Of a DNA stretch of 64,000 bases, positions 9,289 to 18,139 are shown one piece after another (positions within the stretch are counted from its first letter, which is position 1; the number at the start of each line of letters is the position of its first letter). Under the pieces are notes generated by a model that was not told the DNA's origin, searched no databases, and was given only the letters and a program-made list of their open reading frames with translations. Source of the stretch: Marchantia polymorpha subsp. ruderalis. Lineage: Eukaryota > Streptophyta > Marchantiopsida > Marchantiales > Marchantiaceae. The translations under genes were made by a program, and so were the position numbers. The stretch is from positions 22,672,501 to 22,736,500 of the forward strand of contig AP031352.1 in assembly GCA_037833965.1 (NCBI GenBank), given 5' to 3'.

Positions 9289-10100
9289 CAGAAGGCGTTG
9301 ACCGCGGTCAACCGCCTCCGTCCAGACTGTCCGTTCCTTGTCTCTCCGTCGGCGCGCTCCGCCGCCGCAACTCCGTCCGTCCAAGAGCGCATCCATCCGT
9401 CCCGTCCGTACAGTCCGTACGGTCCGTACGGATTTTACTATTCTGGCCGCTCCTTGCTCGTCCGCGGCGTTGCGCTGGCGCAGAAGGCGCCGTACAATTT
9501 TTACCTCACAAGGCGCATTTCTAGGGCCGAAGGCGGATTTCCCGCCGACGCCGAAGCGCCTGTGCACAGGCGCACGCCTGTGCGTAGGTGGACTTCGCGC
9601 CTACATCGAAACCCTATTTCGCCTGTGCGCAGGCGAACTCCTCCGTCCGCGCATAGGACAAAACTTCTTCGCCTGTGCGTTGGCGAAAAGCTGGATATCT
9701 TACAACCTTCATAACTCCCGGAGTCCTCATCCGTTGTTGATGTACTTGGGCTCGTTGGAATCAGCGCGTCGAGCTCTTTCCAACGAAACCCTAACTAAGT
9801 CAAGGCGTTAGGGGGTTGATCTAAATATGAAGGATTTCCCTACCGCCGCGGACGCAGCGCCGAAGGCGGATTTTGCGCCTTGCGCCGTAGGGATCATACC
9901 TTCAGAGCTCGCAGGTAGGGTGGTGCCCTTCCTTGACGCTGCACCCAACTCCTAGATTCTACAAGGTCCCTCGAGAATCTCTGCGATCTTTCGAATTCAC
10001 TCTGTTTTGATGCAGCGAAGGCTATTTACATTGCTGCCGTGGTACAATTTTCCAAAAATGTTTTAATTTCCTCAAAATTACCAAAAGTGGGGTACCACAA
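9289..10100 (-). mobile_element. LTR-like fragment R2 of the GC-rich element
   Basis: Begins in the middle of the R1-type leader (GGCGTTGACCG..., aligning with about 2,298) and continues with the same landmarks as 2,298-3,174. These are the GTCCGTACAGTCCGTAC region, CGCCTGTGCACAGGCG palindromes, the hairpin module (9,751-9,787) and the terminal GGGGTACCACA. The outer part of the leader is missing. The right end abuts the proline-rich coding repeat at 10,101. Confidence 0.75.
9751..9787. repeat. Hairpin module, copy in R2
   Basis: CTCGTTGGAA and TTCCAACGAA arms around the GTCGAGCTCT-containing loop, one mismatch. Same position relative to the LTR-like end as in R1 and R3. Confidence 0.85.
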
Positions 10101-11285
10101 TCGCCGAAGGCGACAGAACCGAAGGCCGCTCGCCCGATGTACCTGGCCCCGAAGGCCCTACCGCCGAAGGCGCATCTGCCGGCGGATTACCCGCCGAAGG
10201 TGCGGTCTCCGCACGCTCCCTGCTCAAAACTCGTGGGCCTGAAGACCCTGGCGCCAAAGGCGCAAATCGCGGCGCGTTATACGCCGGAGAGTGTGGTCCC
10301 GAAGGCCCTTGACCCGAAGGCGGATCTTCCGCCGGCTCCTTCCCCTTCCTACGTTGTATCGGGGGTGACTCCTGCCTACCCGTAGGCGGCCGCCGGTGCG
10401 TAGGCGGATTGTCTATGCCTACTCGTAGGCAGAGGTCCACGTCTGCACGAGGTCGCCTATCCGCTGGGAGTTGCCTGTGCGTTTTGCGTTGACGACTGGC
10501 CTGAGTGGGCCTGCGAGTGGTCTGCGGGTTCTGCCGCCGATGGCGCTCCTGCAACTTCGCTGCTCCCCGCTAAAATGTCCAAGGCGGTGGGTGAAGGCGG
10601 CCGTGCCACATCACCATCATCCGCCTCCCGAGCGTCGATCGTCACTCCTTCGCCGCCGACGTCCGCCGCCGAAGGCAATCGAGCGGAATGTGTCTGCGCG
10701 GGGTGCGATTGTGCATTGCGCACTCGAATTTCGTTCCGCGGACGTACAATCCGCTCCTCCGTTAGGTCCTGCTCCCTCGATCGGTCTTGCGCGAGGGATG
10801 CGTCTGGCCTACACGTAGGCGCAATTCCCGGCGCCTTATCCGCTGAAGGCGTCTATCGCCGAAGGCGGTAGAGCCGAAGGCCGTTCGCCCGATGTACCTT
10901 GGCCCGAAGGCCCTACCGCCAAAGGCGCATCTTCCGGCGGATTCCCCGCCGAAGGTGCGACCTCCGCACGCTCTCTGCTGATGACTCGATGGTCCGAAGG
11001 CCCTGGCGCCGAAGGCGCAAATCGCGGCGCGTTATACGCCGGAGGGCCTTGCCCCGAAGGCTCTTGACCCGAAGGCGGATCTTCTGCCGGCTCCTTCCCC
11101 TTCCTACGTTGTACCGGGGGTGAATCCTGCCTACTCGTAGGCGGCCGCCGGTGCGTAGGCGGATTGTCACTGCCTACTCGTAGGCAGAGGTCCACGTCTG
11201 CACGAGGTCGCCTATCCGCTGGGAGTTGCCTGTGCGTAGGCGGCACACTCGTCCGCACCGCACGTAGTAACTCTTGACCCGAAGG
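10101..11285 (-). pseudogene. Duplicated proline-rich part of the GC-rich retroelement ORF
   Basis: On the minus strand two tandem copies of the proline/arginine-rich segment (11,285 to about 10,836, and about 10,554 to 10,101) encode the same landmarks as R1: PPVQRRKGKEPAED, PSGPGTSGERPS and SRERAE. Between them (about 10,723-10,457) lies the PTALDILAGS linker seen in the 3,224-4,432 ORF. Frames shift between the blocks and there is no N-terminal domain, so this is a rearranged fragment. The plus-strand frames are antisense shadows. Palindromes of the CGCCTACNCGTAGGCG type are frequent and give rise to the Pro/Arg/His codon bias. Confidence 0.6.
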
Positions 11286-11939
11286 CCTGTAATAACCCAC
11301 CAAAGGCTAAAACTGCAGTATGGTGGTAAAAAGATCGAACCCACAGGGACAGAGGCAACACACAGAGTACAAAGTGTCACGTTTAACAGACTTTTGGAGA
11401 GTTTGAATTCTCAGGCGACTGTGACTCCCAGAAATACTGCAGTGCTCGACTCGGAGGCCACTCGGAGGATGCTCGACTCGGAGGTCACTCGGAGGATGCT
11501 CGGAGGATGCACAGTGCAGCGTAAGTCACTCAACACACACACGCACCTGAAACTGGAAAAGCACAACTCGGAGGTCGGTCAGGACCTCCGCTTAGGATTT
11601 CAGGGGGAAAGTATCTCAAAAGTTCACTCAGAGGCTCTGCAGGTAGTGACTCCCACTCCGGCTTTTACAGCCCTTCCGCCAAGAACTAGCGTAGGGAACC
11701 CGGATTGGACTTCCCACTTCGGAACGAAGTCCCTCATACGTAGTGGACGTCACCCTCGACTCACACCAAGCGCAGAGAGTACAGGCCCGACTGAGAACTC
11801 AACTGAGACACAATCCAGTAACACACACACACACACAACCTGAATTGATAACCAAGGTTTACACGAAGTAACAGAAATTCACTTTGGCATTCAGGGGAAA
11901 CTTCCCGTAGGAGTACAATCAGGATATGTCACTCGAAGG
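11286..11939. other. Unique spacer, GGAGGTCACTCGGAGG repeats
   Basis: Lower GC than its neighbours. It contains a short direct repeat (CTCGACTCGGAGG..CACTCGGAGGATG, about 11,447-11,507) and a (CA)n run at 11,821-11,837. The open frames on the plus strand have no recognisable motif. It has no counterpart beside the mirror copy at 4,440-4,745. Confidence 0.4.
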
Positions 11940-12262
11940 AGTAAGGGGGAACTGTTCAAGATATCTAACTCGCAACCGGCTCTAAGCATCAGAAATCACC
12001 CGCAGGTGCAGATCCGCACTACTCAAGTCTTTAACCGGTGTACTAGCTCTGAACATTCAGCCGAAGGCCTTCAGCTACAACATGCGGTAACTTCACTATG
12101 CTGCAGCTCCTCTACGTGGTGCCAGGACCAAATGCACAAACACGCCGAGAAAGTGAGTTCCTGATCTGCACTTCCGAAACTGGAAGAGTCCCAAGGCAAA
12201 ACGCCTTGATCTACTTTATACCCTCTAAGGTCCTAACTAACACTACGCTACCCGCTAGGGTG
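11940..12262 (-). repeat. Inverted copy of 4,440-4,745
   Basis: Reverse complement of the 4,440-4,745 segment, including the TATA box (TTTATA at 12,215-12,220 on the plus strand). Together with the hairpin and minisatellite blocks it shows that 3,175-5,760 and about 11,940-13,390 carry the same modules in opposite orientation but in a different order. Confidence 0.85.
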
Positions 12263-12514
12263 CGAGCCGCAACAGATCCTACACCTGAGGAGTCGGCGGC
12301 TGCCTTCCCCTCTAACTTACAACCTAAATCTAACCCTAACCCTAAATCTGAATCCTAAGCCTACTGTACAGAGCCGCCAACGTCTTTACATCCAAGATCT
12401 GAGGCTGAATATTTGCAGGCATGCGTGGCCGACTGAGATCAACGGCCCCACCAAATTTCAGATCCATCCGACCATGCATCGCAAAGATATGGACTCCGCA
12501 AGATCTCTGAACCG

Positions 12515-12645
12515 CATCCGGTTCGCCGACCTCGAGTTCGCCGACTCCGAGTTTGCCGACTTGAAGTTTGCCGACCTTGAGTTTGCCGACCTCAAGTTCG
12601 CCGACTCCGAGTTCTCCGACCTCGAGTTCGCTGAAGGCGTTGACC
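12515..12645 (+). repeat. 15-bp minisatellite (GTTCGCCGACCTCGA-like), array 1
   Basis: About eight copies of a 15-bp unit (GAGTTCGCCGACCTC with third-position changes). Because the period is five codons it encodes a pentapeptide pattern, EFADL/EFADS/KFADL, in one frame with no stops. The plus frame 12,474-12,704 and the minus frames are all open for this reason. Confidence 0.85.
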
Positions 12646-12740
12646 GCCGAAGACGCACTTCCGCACCTTTGCCTATTTGTAACAGTCACTCCCGACACCC
12701 ATAACTCACAGATCCTTAATCAGTTTCAAGAGTTCTTGGG

Positions 12741-12777
12741 CTCGTTGGAACGAGCGCGTCGAGCTCTTTCTAACGAG
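12741..12777. repeat. Hairpin module between minisatellite arrays
   Basis: CTCGTTGGAA and TTCTAACGAG arms (one mismatch), same loop. Flanked by CACCCATAACTCACAGATCC, the reverse complement of the tail of the modules at 5,465 and 5,750. Confidence 0.85.
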
Positions 12778-12895
12778 ACCCCAACTGAGTCAAACCGTTA
12801 CGAGTTGAAAGAGTTATGCCGGTTTTATCCTTAGCCGAAAGCACACTGTCGAAGTCTTGTTTATTTGTTATCGCCGAAGGCGCCCGCACGATGTT

Positions 12896-13152
12896 TCGCC
12901 AACTCCAAGTTCTCCGACTCCGAGTTCTCCGACACCGAGTTTGCCGACTTGAAGTTCGCCGACCTCAAGTTTGCCAACTCCGAGTTCGCCGACTCCGAGT
13001 TCGCCAACCTCGAGTTCGGCGACCTCAAGTTTTCCGACCTCGAGTTCTCCGACCTCGAGTTCGCCGACCCCGAGTTCACCGACTCGGAGTTTGCCGACTT
13101 GAAGTTCTCCGACCCCGAGTTCGCCGACTCCGAGTTTGCCGACTTGAAGTTG
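12896..13152 (+). repeat. 15-bp minisatellite, array 2 encoding pentapeptide-like repeats
   Basis: About seventeen 15-bp units. In the frame 12,865-13,188 (107 codons) they read as xF(A/S)D(L/S)-type pentapeptides, formally matching the A(D/N)LXX pattern of pentapeptide-repeat proteins. The opposite strand also stays open, reading VGEL/VGKL. The array lies inside retroelement DNA between two hairpin modules and has no upstream signals, so a real protein is doubtful. Confidence 0.8.
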
Positions 13153-13307
13153 ACCCGAAGACGTCTGTCGCCGAAGGCGAACATCTAGGGCCGAAGGTGG
13201 ATATTCCGCCGACGACGAACTCCTTCCGCCTATCCGTAGGCGTTCTCCTTCGCATCTTCCGACAGTCACAACTCCCTGAGTCCTCATCCGTTCAAGGCGT
13301 TCTTGGG

Positions 13308-13344
13308 CTCATTAGAACCAGAGTGTCAAGTTCTTTCCAACGAA
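13308..13344. repeat. Hairpin module, degenerate copy
   Basis: CTCATTAGAA and TTCCAACGAA arms with several mismatches, in the standard ~110-bp context (CTGAGTCCTCATCCGTTC upstream). It lies about 260 bp before the GGTTACCACA end at 13,604. Confidence 0.7.
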
Positions 13345-13389
13345 ATCCTAAGTAACTCAAGGCGTTAAGAATTGAGGAAGTTATGAGTG

Positions 13390-13604
13390 ATCTACCGCCG
13401 AAGGTGCTCGAAGCGAGTCCTGCAGCGTGAACCGCCCGTTCCATTCCAAGCGTTCCACTGTGGCCTAAGCCCAAAACCCCTTGACTGTCCTCGATCCTCT
13501 TTTTACTCTGGCTTTGCATACCGATTACTATTTACAGCTGCTACCACGGTACTTACTAATCAAAAATGTTTTAGTTCCGGCGAAAAACAAAAAGTGGGTT
13601 ACCA
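13390..13604 (-). mobile_element. LTR-like terminal segment, divergent subfamily
   Basis: Ends in AAAAAGTGGGTTACCACA, clearly related to AAAAGTGGGGTACCACA at 3,174, 10,100 and 16,182 but with more differences, including GGCGAAAAACAAA. It directly abuts the interior of the R3 ORF, so that ORF reads through it to a stop at 13,571. Confidence 0.65.
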
Positions 13605-14896
13605 CAAGGCCGTTGACCCGAAGGCCGTCTCTCGTCCGCCGAAGGTGTAGCGTGGTCCACCGCTCCTGCGGACGTCCGCGCAATCCCGTCTTTCTCCGCG
13701 GACGCACTTCCCTTTTTTGTGGCGATCGTCGCCGTGTCCGCGCTGCTGGCTGGTAACACAAGCCTGCGCGCCTTCTGCTTCGGCCAGCTGCACACCTCGT
13801 GCAATGGCCGCTGCCGTATGGGAGCAGTTGGTTCTCGTTGTTGCTCCTCCTCGGGTTGCTCTCTCCACCTTCGCTTCCGCGGCACTCTTGCTGCGGGTGT
13901 GCTTCTTCCCTCGTCCCGCTGAGTCGGGGGAGTGGAAGTTGGTGAATCCTCTGCGTCGGTGTCGACTTCGTTTTCCCGCACATACTTCCCGGGATGGTCG
14001 ACAGACAATGGCGGAAAGCGAGCAAGCTCCGCCGCGGTCAAACAGTTTCTCTGTCGATAAAAGTTTATCAAGAAAGGGGAGAGGTGATTGAGAGTTCTCC
14101 CCTTCTCCTCGTATGCGTGCTGTCGCATCACCCTATGTAGGATGCGCGCCCAGTGAACTGGAGCTCCGGCTAATATGACCTTCACAAAAGACACCTGCCA
14201 CAAAGTGATGTACGAGTTGCGGTGCGGCTGCAGCAATTGCAGCAGCGCCGCCGCTACAGTTCGGCGGAAATGATCTTTGTAGTCGCGGGTCTTGTACCCG
14301 TTCTTGGAAGACCTCTCCCGCTTGAACAATTCCACGAATTGCGCTTCGTCCTGCTTTGTCACCTTGACGCTCTCACTATCAAATAGGAGGTACTCGTTGT
14401 TGCCGGCACACCTCCCCAATGCCTGCGCCCAATCGTGGACGGTCCACCGATCTACGTGCGGACGCAATCCGCGCGTAGGTTGTCGCTCCGCGTTCAGCCA
14501 TTCGCACACCATGTCTACACATATGTAATTCCACCCCCACAGCAAGAAATCAAGTTTTCTTGCAATCAGCCGCTCCTCGAAAGCACGCAACCCGTTCTGT
14601 GGAAGCCGGAGCGGCATCATCCGCAGCCTGTTCACCCTCGACATTGCGTTCTTGAAGTTTGTTTGCGCAACAACTCTTTCTCTGCTCTGCTCGAGCTTCT
14701 TGCTTCCTCTGCAAACTGTTATTTCTCTCAATTCCCACTCTTGCGCACTCACTTCTCTCTAAGCCACCGAGTAATTCTCTGCGCGGCGATGTCTAGAGTG
14801 TCTAATAGCTAGCAGGTGGACGCGCGCAGCTCGCACTAGAAAGTGAAATCGCGAATTCAAGAATGGGGCGTCCTCCGTCTCCTTGTCGGAGGTCAT
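13571..14896 (-). pseudogene. R3 copy of the GC-rich retroelement ORF (one in-frame stop, 3'-truncated)
   Basis: From the ATG at 14,896 this frame aligns codon by codon with R1. It has a single TAG at 14,759-14,761 (codon 46) where R1 stays open; downstream it is open for 393 codons to 13,571. It keeps WGWNYIC, RWTVHDWAQALGRC, LLQPHR, ITLWQVSFV, LHRVMRQHAYEEKG and HLSPFLINFY, then the acidic/basic linker. The proline-rich and coiled-coil parts are replaced by an LTR-like segment from 13,604. Conservation of both the ATG and the frame in R1 and R3 argues that the ORF was under coding constraint. The last ~12 residues are derived from the LTR. Confidence 0.7.
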
Positions 14897-16182
14897 GGTC
14901 GGCTCTCGGTCGTGAAGGTCGAATCACTTGATGGCCGCGCCGGTTCCGCGCTATAACGGCCTCCTCTCTCACGCGCGTCTTCACGCTCCGCCGACGCCAA
15001 CTTAACTCACACGCTCGAATTGGCAATTTGAACTCCGCTGGCGTACTACGTCGCGGACATGGATGCGCAGCGCCGAAAGCGGATTTCTCGCCTTGCGCGC
15101 TACACTCGTTCGTACTTATCTTTGGCCAGTCCCGCTCCGCCGAAGGCAATCGTCCGCGCATCGGACAAAGATCGAACTCCCTTCTGCGTAGGCGGAATCC
15201 CCGGCGGAATCTCCGCCGGCGCGGGACTTAATCTGCCTGTGCGTAGGCGCTCGCCTACGCGTAGGCGAATTCCGTCCGCGTATCAAACGTTCGTCCGCGC
15301 ACTCCTCGCCGTAGGCGCAGCGCCGAAGGCGTTGACCGCAGTCAACGGACTCCGTCCAGTCTGTCCATTTCTCTCGCCTCTCCGTCGGCGCTCCGGTCTC
15401 CGTAACCCCGACCAGCCGAAGGCGCACTCGTCCGTTCCGTCCGTACAGTCCGTACGGTCCGTACAGATTTTGCTACTCCGTTGGGTACTCGCCCGTCCGC
15501 GCTGCTGCGCTGGCGCCGAAGGCGCCGTACAAGTTCCAACCCCGAAGGCGCATTTCTAGGGCCAAAGGCGGATTTCCCGCCGACGCCGAAGCGCCTGTGC
15601 GTAGGCGGCCTTTGCGTCCGCCTGGCATAGGTGCCAGTCCTCCCCCCCTACGAGTAGGCGACATTCGCGGCGGACATCCCGCCGACTTCAAACCCTATTT
15701 CGCCTACGCGTAGGCGGACTTCTCCCGTCCGCGCATAGGACAAACTTTCCTCGCCTACTCGTAGGCGAGAAGCTGAGTATCTTGCGACCTTCATAACTCG
15801 CGGAGTCCTCATCCGTTTGTGGCGTTCTTGGGCTCGTTAGAATCAGCGCGTCAAGCTCTTTCCAACGAGACCCTAACCAAGTTGAGGCGTTTGGGATTGA
15901 CCAGTTTCTGAAGGATTCCTCTAGCGCCGAAGGCGCAGCGCTGAAGGCGGATTTCGCGCCTTGCGCCGAAGACGTTACTCCTTCAGAGCCCGTTCTAGGG
16001 CGATGCCTGTCCTAGACGTTGCGCCCAACTCCTGGATTCTACGAGATCTTTCGAGATTCTCCGAGCTCCTCCAGTTTCACTCTATTTTGATGCACCAATG
16101 GCTATTTACATTGCTGCCGCGGTAAAGTTTTCCAAAAATGTTTTAATTTATTCAAAAATACCAAAAGTGGGGTACCACAGTT
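14897..16182 (-). mobile_element. LTR-like leader of R3
   Basis: Counterpart of 1,889-3,174. It has the same order of blocks: GGAGTTCAAATT region near 15,030, palindromes CGCCTACGCGTAGGCG (15,250; 15,700) and CGCCTACTCGTAGGCG (15,752), the hairpin module (15,833-15,869), then TTTTGATGCACCAATGGC and the terminal GGGGTACCACA. Here the core palindrome is mostly the TACGCGTA version, where R1 has TGTGCACA. Its right end lies in a copia-type gag. Confidence 0.75.
15833..15869. repeat. Hairpin module, copy in R3
   Basis: CTCGTTAGAA and TTCCAACGAG arms, one mismatch, with the conserved loop and the CGGAGTCCTCATCCGTTTG lead. Confidence 0.85.
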
Positions 16183-16748
16183 TGCATGCAGGCAACCAGG
16201 TTTGGGTAGGTTGGCGGTGGTATGTGATCGAGTTCACCAGTGAATTGTGAAACAAAATTAAGCCATGAATTGGGTAATTGATGTAAGATGACATGAACAA
16301 GGTCAAAGTGTTTAACATTGTGGACAATATTGGCCTGCTAATCAACCAAGGTGTCAACTACCTGGAGATGTTCCTCAACGGAGTAGACTTCAGACATTCG
16401 CAGGTTGTTGAGCTTGCATGTCAAGGTGATGTGACGTTGATTGTTGCTGGACTCATAACAAGAGTGCAAATGAGTCCAGAGCTTCCCAGGGCTCTCTTTG
16501 TAAGCAGTAATGGAGGAGAGGATTTTGTTGCTAACTGAAGTTTGGAGAATAGCAATAGCTTGGAAACGTCGACGGCACAAATTGCGAGTGGGCTCGAGCT
16601 GTAAACCGAGAAGCCGTGTGGGATTGAAGAATACTTCATCCCATGCATCTTTGATGCGTAGTGTAGTTTTAACTCGCATGCACCAATTGAGGTAGTTATC
16701 GCGCCCGGTCAGCTTCTCGTCATCTGATAAATGAGGAATTTGCTCCAT
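16183..16748 (-). pseudogene. Ty1/copia-type gag remnant (UBN2-like), truncated
   Basis: From ATG 16,748 on the minus strand the frame shows the copia gag signature: LTGRDNYLNWCMRVKTTL, a central ILSSITAYKESPGKLWTHL, then LNNLRMSEVYSVEEHLQVV. A TAG at 16,338-16,340 breaks it, after which the same frame continues as HQLPNSWLNFVSQF, the expected next motif. It ends abruptly at 16,183 where the GC-rich block starts. Zinc knuckle, protease, integrase and RT are missing. The TAG could be a former CAG or CAA codon. Confidence 0.8.
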
Positions 16749-16805
16749 GGCAGAGTCAGTGATTAGCTCGTGAAAAATGTCAGAGTGAGGACACCATAGT
16801 ACCAA

Positions 16806-17640
16806 GCAGAGCTCTGCTGAATGGTCCGGAGAGACAATAGAAAGACATTGACAACTGCTAATGCCAATCGAGTGTGAGAATCAAAATATCTACTGCGAAA
16901 AGTACATGCCAGAGGGATCTTTAACAAAAACTGATACCATGTAATTAGAATAACAAGAATGAATGCTAAACACAGAGAGGCGAGGCGCTTAAGTAAGTGA
17001 TTTGCTTGAATACATCAATGGTACTAAATACTAACTTAAGATTAACAGTCGCTATTACCATCTGGAAAATTGTGGTTAAGACAAACATGTGTACTCATCT
17101 AAATTTGCCTTTTTTAGTTCCCTCGGACTCATAAAGACTTCCAACAATCAGCGAAGGCCACCTCTTTGACGTCAAGGCTAATCGTCATCAACACATTTGA
17201 ACCTATCGACTACTTACGGCAATCCGAAACATGAACACTGAAATGTTCGTCTTCTGTGGAATTTTACACATCAACAATCGTTATATTCTTGAGCTCAGCT
17301 CGAACGTAGTCGTGGCTTGCTGCCCACAACAAAACATCTTATTAGCAAACCATCGTCACAATGTTGTCCGTGCCGCTTGATAACTTGAGCGATACACATC
17401 CAATCAGTGTGTCACCTACTTGTATTATATCTCACATTTAAGACTTGCCATTTGGTATCCGAAACCCAGCCCCCATGATTTTTGGATTTCACAGATAATG
17501 AAACATTTGCATTGCACCTACACTTCTGATATGCCTTCATATATAAGCATGGGTCAGAATCTTGCTGGACTACAACCTTTCAGCCCTTTGGAGTCTAAAC
17601 TAAGTGGCACCAGGCAAGCATCCGGGACGTGCTGGTCAAC
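16806..17640. other. Intergenic, nothing recognised
   Basis: Ordinary-looking moderate-GC sequence without a convincing open frame, RNA gene or repeat that I can identify. Confidence 0.5.
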
Positions 17641-17661
17641 TGGACACCGAACTGCAGTCGG

Positions 17662-18130
17662 TTAACCGGAGGATTTCGAACCATCTCTTGTGGTTGTGGA
17701 CTCATCAGAGGAGTTTCTGAAGCGCAGCATGCCAAACGTTCCGCTGCCGTTCATGTGGAGGATCTGCTCGCCATCCACCTCTGTCTTGTAGCCGCCATAG
17801 AGCCCGTTGGACGTCTCCAAAGCCGTAATAGGCAGTGGGCCTTCTCCGGATGGTGTACTTGTTTGAAGGCTTCGGATCACGGCGTCGTGCAGGAGCAGTT
17901 ACTAAAGGACAAGCAGTTGATGGAATATTTGCAGAAGGTCAGAATCTCCGCAGTGAGCATAGATGATTGAGCGACTGAGGCTGTGTAAGAAGCCTGTCTG
18001 AAAGCCCCCTGAAATCATCTGTTGCGAACTGTAGCCGTTGAAGAGAAACATTCTGACAGGACCTTTATTCGAGCATGCTTTTCTTATCTGAGCCTGTATA
18101 TCCTTAGGCTCGAAGAGCATGCATGGGCGT
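17662..18130 (-). pseudogene. Truncated Agaricus-type lectin copy
   Basis: Minus strand. The frame 17,880-17,662 contains TEVDGEQILHMNGSGTFGMLRF, which aligns with the same segment of the intact lectin at 23,103 (REVDGEQILTMGDSGTSGLLRF). It stops about 13 residues later, so the second half is lost. The region upstream (to about 18,130) also resembles the intact gene's 5' untranslated sequence (CTCARTCGCTCAA..., GCTCCTG..GACG). The original ATG position now reads GTG. It is therefore a duplicate of gene plus leader, now dead, in inverted orientation about 5 kb from the intact gene. Confidence 0.75.
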
Positions 18131-18139
18131 CTCGGCATG

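Noticed and set aside
11274-11843. 189-codon plus-strand frame
   Set aside because: No motif, spans a junction between repeat blocks, and Thr/Ser-rich composition follows from CACTCGGAGG-type repeats.
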